Shown here: positions 34,536 through 44,378 of the stretch, in pieces
Numbering within the stretch: position 1 is the first letter of the stretch
Layout of the letters: each line of letters starts with the position of its first letter
NCBI GenBank assembly: GCA_033558025.1
Contig: JAUCEF010000007.1
Location: 9,858,001 to 9,922,000, forward strand
Direction: 5' to 3'
DNA: 64,000 bases
Source: Phytophthora sp. 'mugwort'
Lineage: Eukaryota > Oomycota > Peronosporomycetes > Peronosporales > Peronosporaceae
Made by a program: the position numbers and the translations under genes
Notes under the pieces: generated by a model
The model's input: the letters and a program-made list of their open reading frames with translations, nothing else
What the model was told of the DNA's origin: nothing
Database searches by the model: none

Positions 34536-35107
34536 TTATACATACGAGATAACGAATGCTATCAGCAGTAAGTGCCCTGGATAGATGAGCCAACGAAACT
34601 GGTGGATGGTTATGTGGCTCGTTCTATAGCTAAGCGCATCGCGCGATTAGGTAGATGGCAACCATCTTTGTACTTGATACACAGGCGGTGCCGAATTATG
34701 TGCAGCTGTGTTGATGCTGAATTGTTGTGGACAAAACAACTCTATGCATCTGTCAACACATTTCGATTTTGTGAAGGTTGAAATAGCGAAATGACAGCAA
34801 ACTTTGGTGATACCAAATGAAAGCGTTGTATACCTGTACCTTAATGAACCCCCGACCATTTACACTACTACGTACCATTACCAGAGGCAGCCTATGGTAA
34901 GCTAGCTTGAATAGTACACTACGGGATGAGTGCCATGAGATTACAGTTACTGACGGGTTTTCAGCATCATGGTGTCAGTAGTCACTATCATTGGCCGCCT
35001 GGCATGATAGCTCTTTTTAAGATTAAAATCTGACTAATATAGTAATATCTCAGTAGTATAAATGTGGGGAATATTAGTATGCATACAGTAGTATCTCAGT
35101 AGTATGC
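34536..35107. other. Intergenic between MetAP1a and the Harbinger element
   Basis: No gene seen. It ends at the target duplication of the Harbinger element. CAGTAGTAT-like motifs repeat around 35040-35105. Confidence 0.45.
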
Positions 35108-35307
35108 TTAGGGGATGTTTCATTCGGGGGTAAGTTAACTGGGGCAACTTTCTCGACCAATCAGAGCCCTGTATTTTCCCCCAGCTGCCCTGATCTTTTG
35201 GCCAGGATACATGGGGCAACTTCGGCAAATTAATCCCTGTCAAATGCGATTTGTTGCTTTAGAAGCACTGGTTGTCATCACTCGCAAAGTCTCTGGTTTG
35301 GACAGTC

Positions 35308-36192
35308 ATGGAGGGCATGCCTGACGAGCTTCGTGCCATCTTAGGTGGTCCAGCACTAGCTACCAGTTCTTCCCCCCCTGTCGCACGCATACCAACAGCA
35401 GGGGTAGGCACATCGTGCAGCGGATCGCCGGAGGCACCTGCTCAGGGTCATGCGTAAGATCAGACCCCGACACGAAGTCTTAACTGGACTGCGGAAAAAG
35501 TACGTTGGTCATAATTCTTACTGTTAAGCATTACTAACGTTTTCTATGTGTCCCTGTAGACGAAGCTGCTCAAGCTAAGGTTTAAGGACGTAGCGATCCT
35601 TGAGAAGTTTGCTACTCAGCGGGGTACGGAAAAATCTTGTCAAAGTTCAATTAGTATGAATATATGAACGTCAACTAATCCCTCTTTTACTTGGCGTCCT
35701 AGAAAAAAAAGACGAAGACGACAATTGGGAGCTAGTTGCAGCTGCATTTCCTACCCGGAGTGCTGCAAAATGCCGCGATCGTCTAAAGACACTCGTCAAG
35801 CAATACAAGGTTTGCTGTATTCATTGATCTGACCCTGAGATTTTGTCGTTAATTAATATTCTACGCTTTGTATTTATCAAATTGATTTAGCGACTCATGT
35901 AAGAAATTTTAGCAGCAACCGGAAATCACAAGGGACCCAAATATCCCGTGTATTGGGATCTAATTGTAGACTGCTTGGCTCCGTTTCCTGGCTTGCGTGG
36001 CCTCACGGTGGGAGTGTCCCATGTTGAAACGCCAGAAGCGGCAGGAGGGGATTTAAGTGAAGACACACGGAACTCCAACACTTCCGGACCTCCTCCAAGC
36101 AAGAAGCAGAAGGTTTGTGGCACCAGCAAAAAGGTTGCTACAGCCGCACCTGTTGCCCGAATTTGCGAGTCAATGGAAAGCTTATCGGAATG
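35308..36192 (+). CDS. Harbinger-associated Myb/SANT-like DNA-binding protein
   Basis: Short exons separated by small introns. From the ATG at 35308 the product starts MEGMPDELRAILGG. Near 35492 NWTAEK precedes a GTACGT donor; after a TGTAG acceptor the frame gives TKLLKLRFKDVAILEKFA. The next exon has DDNWELVAAAFPTRSAAKCR and DRLKTLVKQYK, the third helix of a trihelix or Myb/SANT domain. The last part, from about 35920, reads GPKYPVYWDLIVDCLAPFPG and ends in a Ser/Lys-rich tail. In PIF/Harbinger elements such a protein partners the transposase and binds the transposon ends, and this one lies within the TIRs. Exon joins, notably the first after residue 49 and the last near 36190, are uncertain. 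Confidence 0.65.
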
Positions 36193-36436
36193 ATGGGGCC
36201 TCGAGAGAACGAAGTTTGCCATAATGCTATCTGCGGTCCAAGGTGAGATTGCTTCGCTCCGTTCGGATCTGCATCTGTGAATACCAAAGCGATGCTCTAA
36301 CAGATGCCGTTGAAGAGCTAGTACAGCATCTTTCGAAACTCAACTCAGTAGGTTCTATTAGCGAATGCATAGTTGCCGCAAATAAAAGTTTTTTTTGTCT
36401 CGCGTTAAACATTATTCAGTTGGAATTCGGTATCAC

Positions 36437-37718
36437 TTGAGCATTTTCGTGCAGAAGCATCTCATCTTCTACAAAGTTCATTTCTTCGTCCGAAATAACA
36501 GTGTCGTTTGGTGTCTCCAAGGCCTTGGCATCTTGCAAAATACAGAAGTTGCGAAGCATACCGTACGCCCCAATCACGGTGCCGTCAATTTGCTTATTGT
36601 GGCTCTCTATTTCACGCCGCAGAATTTGAAATCTGCCTTTCAGAGCTCCAAATGCGCACTCTCCTGGAATGCGTGTCCGGGAATGAGCCAGGTTGTAGGT
36701 ATTTATGTCAGGAGACTATTTACTCCCGAAGCATGTACCCACCGTCACCAAGGAAATGATGATTGAAGGGGATCAGAATCTTCACATTGACGCCAATCCA
36801 GCTGCACAGCGTGCAGTCGTTGCTGCTTCCAGGTCTAATTGTAAACTCCATGAATAGTTTGTTGCTGTCCACTATTGCTTGCATGTTGTAGGCTGTGAAA
36901 TGCTTCCGACAATACCAGCCCCAAACGTTAGTTGGGCGCGATCGCTTGATGAGAGTACCATCGACCGCGCCAACCACGCGATCAAAACCGGCAATATCCT
37001 TAAAGCCATTAACCACCTCATTCCAATCGGTATCAGTGCGCGGAAAGTGAACGAAGTGCTTGCGGTCGTCGTAAAGCACACGGCAGATCGAAAAATATGC
37101 ACGCGATGCCTTTTTTGACATGCTCATTCCAAATTGGCTACCAAGATAGCGCAACGTCAGCGCAAGCTTCATCTCCAGTGAGTACTTGGTCCAGTTGTTC
37201 TCTGGCGGATGCCCATAGTAGTGAGACCAGCGGCGTCGAAGATAAGTTGCCGGAACTTTGAAACACGGTCGAGACATTCGAAATGCCAGGCGGAATGTCT
37301 CATCAGAAGCCTTGTAATTTTCCTCGAAGTACTTGTTGCTGACAGTTAGCTCTCTCAAAGCTTCTCCCTTCACCGGCACCAACAGCAGCAACCAGGCGTG
37401 ATAACAATAACACCAAAATGATATTGAAATCATCCACGTATATTGAACCATCCATGCGTGCTGCCTAGTCCTGGCGGAGTAACTCCTGTTAGTCCTGGTT
37501 GCCGTTTCTTGCGCGGGGGCGAAGGTGTTGGTCCTGGTTGGGACGAAGGTGTTGGCCCTGGCTGGGGCGAAGGTGTTGGTCCTGGTGGCGGGGCTGCTGC
37601 TGGTCCTGGTGGTTGAGCTGCTGCTGTTCCTGACGGGGGCGAAGGTGTTGGCTTTGGTGCTGGCGGTTGGGGCTGCCGGGTCTTGGTGCTTGAGCTGGCG
37701 GGTGCGGTTGTGAGGCAA
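36437..37718 (-). pseudogene. PIF/Harbinger transposase (DDE_Tnp_4), frame broken
   Basis: The main frame (37718-36720) has a Thr/Ser/Ala-rich N-terminus with repeats of TRTNTFAPA, then a helical domain with YFEENYKASDETFRLAFRMS. The catalytic part has VVGAVDGTLIKRSRP (first Asp) and FTIRPGSSNDCTLC (second Asp), then GDGGYMLRE and a stop. In another frame from about 36700 the protein continues NTYNLAHSRTRIPGECAFGA and LKGRFQILRREIESHNKQ, supplying the third catalytic Glu, and runs to about 36437. Stops occur in the linking frames near 36700, so either a small deletion or an unrecognised intron separates the parts. All three catalytic residues are preserved. The transposase starts 93 bp inside the right terminal repeat. 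Confidence 0.75.
37470..37718 (-). repeat. In-frame minisatellite in the transposase N-terminus
   Basis: Degenerate 24-27-bp units encoding TRTNTFAPA, RANTFVP and TRTSSSPA-like peptides. On the plus strand they read GGCGAAGGTGTTGG(T/C)CCTGG repeatedly. Confidence 0.8.
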
Positions 37719-37927
37719 ATTTAATATCTATGAAATTTTATTATTTATGTCAAATATAAAGGTTGACAGTGGAAAGTTACCCCAGTAGCCTGCCCCCGAA
37801 TGAAACATCCATTAGACTTTCGCTTGTTTTTTTCGATGTGCATTTCGTAATAAGAGCACGCTGCTCTAAAACCGAAATGTCTCGATGCTTCAAATTGGCG
37901 CCAAATACTTGTTACTTAGGCTGTGAA

Positions 37928-39718
37928 ATGGAGCGGAGTGGATCGGACGCAGAGCGTCGGTTGTGCGCCATGGAGACGGCCTTTGAGCGCGAGCGGCAGC
38001 AACGCAACCTGCTGGAGAAAAAGTATGCGCGTCTCAAACGGCGCTATGTGCGGTTGGAACGCTCGCACAACCGCCTGCTGATGGAGTCGCACGGGGTGCG
38101 TCATATCGGGTCGAGAACGACGCGTAATGCCATAGTGAAAACGCTAACGATTTGCTTGCATCTGCTGTTGGTAGAAGATTAACAATGGAATGCAAGCGCC
38201 GACGCCCCAGGCTGAGATGCCAGGAAGCGTTGAGTCCACTCCGAACTCGGAGACGTCGACGGTATCCCGAGCTCTACATGTAGTTGTTGTCACTATTTCA
38301 GTAATGATACATGAGACTAACCCTCCGTTGTTGTGCTCAGTTTGCAGTGATCGATCTCACAAGTCCACGTCCTAGTTCCAGCGCTGCAGTGAGGAGCAAT
38401 AGCGGGTCGCTGGATAGCACGTCGAGGGGCTTGCACAGCTCTGGACCGGACATGCTGTGGAGAGACGACATCTGCGCAGAAAGCCCGAGCTCGGCTCTGG
38501 GATCTCCACAGTTATCGACGAGGCAGTCGCGCAATAATGAAGATCAGGAGGAGAAGGAAAATACGGTAGACAACTGGCGACGCAGGCCTGACAGCATACA
38601 GTCGTCTCCTACGTCACGAAGGCGGCTGCAATTGGACTTCACTCTGCCTTCGAATCTCACGGATTTAAATCGACCACTGTCAAGGCCACCGCGACGGACG
38701 CAGCATCATCTACCGCATTCGGACCAATCAACAAGCTCGCAGAGCTCTCCGCCTGCAGCGCACTCCATGACCACACGCAGTGGGGAACCCCGCACACAGA
38801 CCCGACCGCGACTCCGCCTACACCATCAGTCGCCAGAACGAACTGCTGCCCCCGCGTATGGGTACCAGCTGGAAGAGGAACTGGAGCCTCGAGCGCATTG
38901 CCAAGTTCGATACCGCTGGACGACTGATTCATCTCCTGAACCATCCACACCGTCTCAGATGGCATCTTCTCCATTAATGCCGACAAACCCATTGCCGTTG
39001 CCACCGACGGTTCCTTCTCCAGCGGCTCTCCCCACAGTTCAGAGCGAGGAAGAGGCGTCGCTTGCGTTGGCCCGTTATCTTCAGCAGCAAGAGGTAAGCC
39101 GCAATACAATAGTCTCATCGAAACGTACGAGATACTCAGCTCATGTGTGCGTTTGCCTGCAGAACATTGCGGCATATGAAGAGTACGAAGCACGTCTCCT
39201 TGGCGAGTCGGGTCAGCAAGAATTCAATGAGCGATCTCGTTTGTCCAGCAGCTCAGGGTTAATGGGTCACCAGCGTAACATTGATCCGGACAATATGACG
39301 TATGAAGAACTGCTGAGGCTCGGGGAGGAAGTCGGTGATGTGAAGAAAGAACGGTGGCGGCGAATGGCTGTCCAGGTACTTTCGAGCTTACCGACCCACC
39401 GTTGGGCACGTGGCCATGGTGAAGACACGTACGTATTTTTTAACTGCGTAAAATATTGATTGAGCTCGTTGCTGACCGATTGGTTGTCATTCCGCAGTTG
39501 TATTATCTGCCAGTACAATTTTGTGCCAAATGATCAAGCGATGACTCTTCCATGTGCTCATGTGTTTCATGAGGGTAAGGGACTTTGTCTTCGTTGGACT
39601 GCGATTGTGATTTTACTTAACAGTTCACTGTGAATTTTGTTGGGTAGATTGCGTTGGTGGCTGGATTCATGAAAATAACTGTTGTCCTCTTTGCAAACGG
39701 GAAATTACTTCGATGTAG
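37928..39718 (+). CDS. RING-H2 E3 ubiquitin ligase, BIG BROTHER-like
   Basis: From the ATG at 37928 the product starts MERSGSDAERRLCAMETAFE followed by a basic coiled coil. A long Ser/Pro-rich disordered middle (38340-39090) contains VIDLTSPRPSS. Downstream exons give EEASLALARYLQQQE, NIAAYEEYEARLLGESG and NIDPDNMTYEELLRLGEEVG, the last resembling plant BIG BROTHER-type ligases. The final exons encode a RING-H2 finger: CIICQYNF, then CAHVFHE split by an intron, then DCVGGWIHENNCCPLCKREI, ending in a TAG at 39716-39718. Cys and His spacing is complete. RING-H2 proteins recruit ubiquitin-conjugating enzymes; the substrate is unknown. The gene follows a Harbinger element in its promoter region and is tail-to-tail with EXO1, whose end is 104 bp away. 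Joins near 38095-38340 are approximate. Confidence 0.88.
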
Positions 39719-39822
39719 GGATTTGAAGGGCGAACGGTGAATATACTTGTAGATATTTTGAAGTAGATTGCATGAATACCTACGTACATTCAATGTTTAA
39801 AACAAGCTGGACAAGGTACTCT

Positions 39823-42250
39823 TCAGTATTGGAAGCGGAATCGATCCAGGGATGCTATCGATGCTGGTACTCCGGCAACTTCAGGTGCATGGGCAATGGT
39901 TGTATCTATACCCGTAGTCGCTTTGGTATCTGCAATGTCGTATGATTTCAAGGTTGCTGGTGGGTCTTCAGGGCTGTCGAGATTTTCCGACGTGCTTTCT
40001 CCGTCAGTCGATTGTTCAACTGACGGGTCGGAAGTTGTGCTGGGAGCGGGTTCTTCTGTTTTCGAGTTGCTAGGAAACGCAAACTGTTCAATTCGACTGG
40101 AAATTGGAGTTTCGTGAAGTTTTCGGCTACGAAAACCAGGGCCCGTGGTCTTTCGTTTCTTCAGTTTATGCTGCTGGAGCATTGAGCCAGCGCGCATCAT
40201 TCTCGAAAACGCCGTCTCTTTCACCGGTGGAGGGGCACTGCGTGTCGCCTCCTGAGAATTTGGCGCTTGATTCTCTTTGGAAGCAGCGTTTTCTCGCGCA
40301 GTTGACAGCACTCGGACCTTGTCGTTTAGCGGGTCGAACGAGATATTTCTTGCCACGTCAACCCCGCGCGGCTCTTGGCTTTGAAACGTGGATGATGAGT
40401 CCAGGGAACGTGGCACACTTTTCTTCACAGATTCGTCCGACGGCGACATTTTCTTGGGTTTCCCACCGAAAAAGCGACTTGTGACAAGGGGACTGGCCGC
40501 AACTGGCTTCGTAGCGGAATCAGACTTGCTGATTTCACGGTTATCCTCGGGCGTTGCGGTTTTAGATGCCCACTTATCCATGAGCGACGGAGGGGTGGTT
40601 CTTTTCACAGACGCTTGGCTCGATCGAGGGGCATTAAAGAGTGCAGCTGCAGCAGATTCTGAGGCATGGAAAAACGACGTGATCCCTGCTTTCGGTCTAA
40701 CCGCGGCTGTTGGCTTGCGAATTGATTGCGTCATGGTTTTGCTAGCGTTTGGCTGGATTGAGTTGCGGCGTGGAAGAGGTGCGTGACTTGGGAATGGCTT
40801 CATGGTAATAGGGTCCATATCACCTTCAGCAACCGCCTTTGCAACGTCATTGGGTAGCATGGGTCCTACAAAATCCATAGCTTGGTCCGTTTCCAGTACG
40901 TTCGCAGGAATTGGTATTAGTGGAACCAGTTCCTGTCAAATATGCGATCATGCCAACGAGTTAGCTTGGTGAAAAAGAATTCTGGTGTTGGCTTTGACTG
41001 GCTGACAAACCTTTTTCGTGGGGCAATACACGCGTTGATGCCGGAACGTCAAGACTGCCTTCCTAAAGTCGTCTTCATAAGTCGCAGGGACTCGCGCTTT
41101 TCCTTCAAGACGCAATGCTCGAACAATCTGAAAGAAAATAGCAAAGTCAAGGCCCAGAAGCCAACCACGTTGGGCTGGAAACACGATTGTCAATGCACCT
41201 TAGTGTAGGAGCCGTGCTGTTTCACCGCAGTATAGGCCTTTTTCAGACCAAAGCCAGGAATGCTTGGCAGGTAATCACATCCTGAAAAGATGCACATTTC
41301 AAGGAACTGTTCCAGACGAGGCACACAGTTAGAGATACAGCCAGGTGTTATATCCGACTTGGGAGCGACATACCATTTGCTCAGTGAACATGTGAAAGCT
41401 CATCCCTTTGTTCTTCTTGAGGTTAGTCGTCTGAATTTCCTGTGCAACACAATCGCGGTCCATTTTAAAGAGCACAGTTTGGCATCCGAAAGGAATGCAA
41501 TCCGAGTCTTCTGTGATCACACCATCTGCGAGTCCGTTCTTCACCAAATAGGCGAGCTGTGCATCTGCTTCATACGGGGCTACCACATAAGCCACGTTTT
41601 GTGCCTTCAGGTGCTGATTAACGCAAACTAGAAAGATCAGCACCACACACACATAAATTAAAGTATAACAGCGCGCACAACTCACCTGGATGACCCGATG
41701 AGCCATGTAGGGAGACACATCGGCCGCTCGGATGAAACACTTGCGAGCCTCACCGAAGCGCTTGTTGTTGTAGTGCTGGATGCCGAGCTCTCGGTTCTTT
41801 TGCCGCGACTTGCGTCGCTCCTCCTCCGTGCCTTTCTTCATCGGGAGGGGGCCTCCGTCAAACACAACGTAAGGAGTGACGCCGTTGTGGAGCAGCGTAG
41901 TGACCCGATCCATGAAGTACGTTACATATCTGCACAATTAAACGAGATTTCGTTAATGACGTCACCACTGAAGGACATCTACCAGGTCCACGTACTTGTC
42001 TGTCTCCTGTCCGAGGCAGATCTCCTGGCTGCACGAGTAAATAGCGCGGTGGAGCCTGAAATGAGTAAGAAGTAGTTCAAGTTTAAATATTGTAGGGGGG
42101 GGGGGCTATTTTTCTTGTTGACATGGAGGCCGCTTGATGGACCACGCACCAGCAGTAGCCGTCGATGGCGAGTGTGCGGCCCTTGTACTCCTCGATAGTC
42201 TTGGTCTCAGTGATGCTCTTGAGCACCGGCAGGAGGCCCGATATCCCCAT
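39823..42250 (-). CDS. EXO1: Exonuclease 1 (Rad2/XPG family 5'-3' nuclease)
   Basis: At least eight exons. EXO1 resects DNA ends and excises mismatched strands. The start MGISGLLPVLKSITETKTIE (ATG at 42250) is the family N-terminus, where the free Met-Gly folds near the active site. Exon 1 joins exon 2 (42055-41996) as YCW-LHRAIYSCSQEI, and exon 3 gives YVTYFMDRV and PYVVFDGG. The I-region has VAPYEADAQLAYL and ITEDSDCIPFGC with the acidic metal ligands. SGCDYLPSIPGFGLKKAY is the helix-two-turn-helix. The last exon encodes a long Ser/Pro-rich tail with KAGITSFFHAS, resembling a PCNA-binding motif without its Gln, and KLKKRKT as a possible nuclear signal. The gene is head-to-head with TMEM138, the two start codons being 168 bp apart. 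Intron 1 contains an 11-base G/C run. Confidence 0.93.
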
Positions 42251-42417
42251 CCCACCTTGTGTCTCCTCTTCCCTGCTGGACGGGCGACTGGAAATGGCGC
42301 GCAAAGGTAGTTTTCAAACGAGGTAAATAACCAACAACAGTGCACGTGGCTATAATAACGTTGGTTTGATTGGGCGTTGAATTACTCTTTCGCTGGTCGT
42401 AAACAGCAATCGTTTCC
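42251..42417. promoter_or_regulatory. Shared promoter region of EXO1 and TMEM138
   Basis: Only 167 bp separate the two divergent start codons. Both 5' leaders and both promoters must lie here or within the genes. No motif is clear enough to name. Confidence 0.5.
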
Positions 42418-43142
42418 ATGAAGATCGGCGGCGACCTGCCGCCGTTCTTCAGTGTCAATGCAGCGCTAGCTGCGTGCTTGTACCTTGTGGACGTCGTATT
42501 CAATTCTTCTATTGAATATGGGGACTTGCCGGGCCAAGACTCATCGGACAACAGCAGCGACGCAATTGTATCCTTGTAAGTGTGCAAAATGCCTACTTTG
42601 ACCCGTCGTGGATATCGTCACCTCATTCTGTTTGAGCTTTGCTGGGATGGTCCCTATAGTGTGCAGGTGCTGCTGCAGATCGCAGCCCTCGTAAACCTTC
42701 TCATGTTGCTGGGTGGCACCTTTCTGTTTCGCAGTGGCCTCTTCGGTATGTTGTACTCCCAATTCCGCCTCGTGCTGCTCGCCCATCCGCTGTACATCTG
42801 CCTGACCATTCTCCTGGGCACTACTCGAGTGGTAATATGCACTGCGCAGCTACTGAGTCTCGTGTACTACGGCTAAAGATGTTTACTCCTGCTTAGAACT
42901 TACTATCGTCAGGGACCACTCATGCGGATATCTGGAACGCTCGGGGTTACGCGGCTTTTTCCGGAATTCACAAGATAGGTAGGTTTTGCAGCGCTCTCCT
43001 AGCTGGTGCTCGTGTGTCAGGCTCACTGTGCTTGGATGCCAACTACACAGTTGCGTTGTGCTACTATGCCTGCAGTATCTATGCCATGGAGCAGCTCCGA
43101 AATCGCAAGTATTACAGTCATGAGTATTGGATGCGAAAATGA
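42418..43142 (+). CDS. TMEM138: TMEM138-like ciliary membrane protein
   Basis: Four exons with consistent phases: 42418-42575, 42660-42831, 42897-42978 and 43021-43142. TMEM138 is needed for ciliary membrane protein transport in animals. The product starts MKIGGDLPPFFSVNAALAAC, followed by hydrophobic segments: VQVLLQIAALVNLLMLLGGT, then FRSGLFGMLYSQFRLVLLAH and PLYICLTILLGTTRVV. The third exon gives NLLSSGTTHADIWNARGYAA. The last ends LCYYACSIYAMEQLRNRKYY followed by SHEYWMRK. These segments correspond in order and spacing to human TMEM138, including the aromatic cytosolic tail. A shorter frame with its own ATG at 42580 lies inside intron 1 and is a shadow. In an oomycete the role would be in zoospore flagella. 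The stop is 85 bp from the end of MetAP1b on the other strand. Confidence 0.85.
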
Positions 43143-43226
43143 AGGAAAACAAGCATTTGACATGGCGAAAACTACACTATCTTAATCATGATACCCGTTC
43201 TCGCTGCTCGCTTTACTGCGTTATTC

Positions 43227-44378
43227 TTAGAGTGGACGCTGCAGCTTTGCCTGACTCCACTCCATGACAGGCTCGTTCTCACGCGCAGTGAGGATTTCAT
43301 ACCCCGTCTCGGTCACGAGGAACGTGTGCTCGAACTGCGCCGAGCGCAAACCATCTCTTGTCACAGAGGTCCATTCATCAGGCCACGTCTGGTCGCGCCA
43401 CGTGCCGACATTGATCATCGGCTCAATGGTGAAGATCATGCCGGGCTTCATGATGCCAACGGCCTTGTTTTTCGCGTAGTGCGGAATGTCCGGGACAGCA
43501 TGCATGTGCGTTCCAACACCGTGGCCACAGTACGACTTCACAACGGAGAAACCCTCGCCGTTGGCTACGGCCGAGATGTGCTTGCCCAGCTCACGGAACA
43601 TCGTGCCGGGGCGAATGATCGCGGCTGCTGCAGCAAGACTTTCGAATGTCGTCTTGACCAACTGCACGCCTTCTTCATCAACACTGCCTACCAGGAATGT
43701 TTCATTCAAGTCACCATGATAGCCATTCTTGTATACCGTCACATCGAGGTTCACAATATCTCCATCTTCGAAAGGACGAGAATCCGGGATGCCGTGGCAA
43801 ATGACCTCGTTCACTGAGATACAGACAGACTTCGGAAAGTGATAGTAGTTGAGCGGTGACGGATAGCAGCCACGTTCCATGCAGGCCTTGTGCACGATCT
43901 TGTCGATCTCGTCACCTGTAATACCAGGACGCAGCGCCTTGCCGGCCATGTCGAGCACCTCGCGGCCGAGACGGCACGCCTCGCGGATGCCCTTAATCTG
44001 CTCTGGTGTATACACTGGGATACTCTTGCTCTCTCGTCTGGCGCGCTGCTCCGACTCAGGGATGCCCGTCTCGGCGTAGTCCGGTTGGTTAACGGTCTCG
44101 GGCACCTTGACAGTTTCCGAGACTTTGCCGGGCCGCATCTTGCCCGTAAACTCGTATCCATCGAAGGGTGACGCATGCTCGGCGCGGGTCTGCTCCTCGA
44201 TGAGGGCTTGCGTGAACATCTTGTGCAGTGCCTTGTGTGTGGACCAGTAGCCCTTGAAGCACTCCTGCGAGCAGAAGGTGCTCATGGCCGGCGGGATGCC
44301 CAGCTTCTTGCACGTCGGACACACGAGCGTGCCGTTCTTGCCGCATGTCGGGGTCACACACGCTTCGCCTCCTGTCAT
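43227..44378 (-). CDS. MAP1: Methionine aminopeptidase type 1 (paralogue b)
   Basis: A 383-residue intronless frame starting MTGGEACVTP at 44378; the open frame extends 48 codons further upstream, but alignment with the other copy favours this ATG. The zinc finger ([19 protein letters not shown] and [11 protein letters not shown]) and all five metal ligands are present in DVTVY, GDLNE, CGHGVG, FTIEPM and QFEHT. It is colinear with paralogue a (33399-34535) throughout. It differs where the family normally reads LFHTAPNVPHY: paralogue a has [16 protein letters not shown], while this copy has GTHMHAVPDIPHYAKN, keeping the second His but changing the surrounding loop. It also has four extra residues (an ARRE insertion) in the linker before the catalytic domain. 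The gene is inverted with respect to its paralogue about 9 kb away. Confidence 0.95.
   Translation of the reverse strand: MTGGEACVTPTCGKNGTLVCPTCKKLGIPPAMSTFCSQECFKGYWSTHKALHKMFTQALIEEQTRAEHASPFDGYEFTGKMRPGKVSETVKVPETVNQPDYAETGIPESEQRARRESKSIPVYTPEQIKGIREACRLGREVLDMAGKALRPGITGDEIDKIVHKACMERGCYPSPLNYYHFPKSVCISVNEVICHGIPDSRPFEDGDIVNLDVTVYKNGYHGDLNETFLVGSVDEEGVQLVKTTFESLAAAAAIIRPGTMFRELGKHISAVANGEGFSVVKSYCGHGVGTHMHAVPDIPHYAKNKAVGIMKPGMIFTIEPMINVGTWRDQTWPDEWTSVTRDGLRSAQFEHTFLVTETGYEILTARENEPVMEWSQAKLQRPL

Larger units (their letters stand above)
35111..37811. mobile_element. PIF/Harbinger DNA transposon (2.7 kb)
   Basis: The ends are imperfect inverted repeats of about 36 bp. On the left, GGATGTTTCATTCGGGGG starts at 35113 and runs to CTGGGGCAAC at 35148. 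The right end reads the same from 37810 down to 37776. TTA stands at both borders (35108-35110 and 37812-37814), agreeing with the 3-bp TWA target duplication of this superfamily. Inside are the two genes expected for PIF/Harbinger, placed convergently: a Myb/SANT-like protein on the plus strand and a transposase on the minus strand. The transposase frame is broken near 36700, so autonomy is doubtful. The element sits 117 bp before the start codon of the RING gene. Confidence 0.85.
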
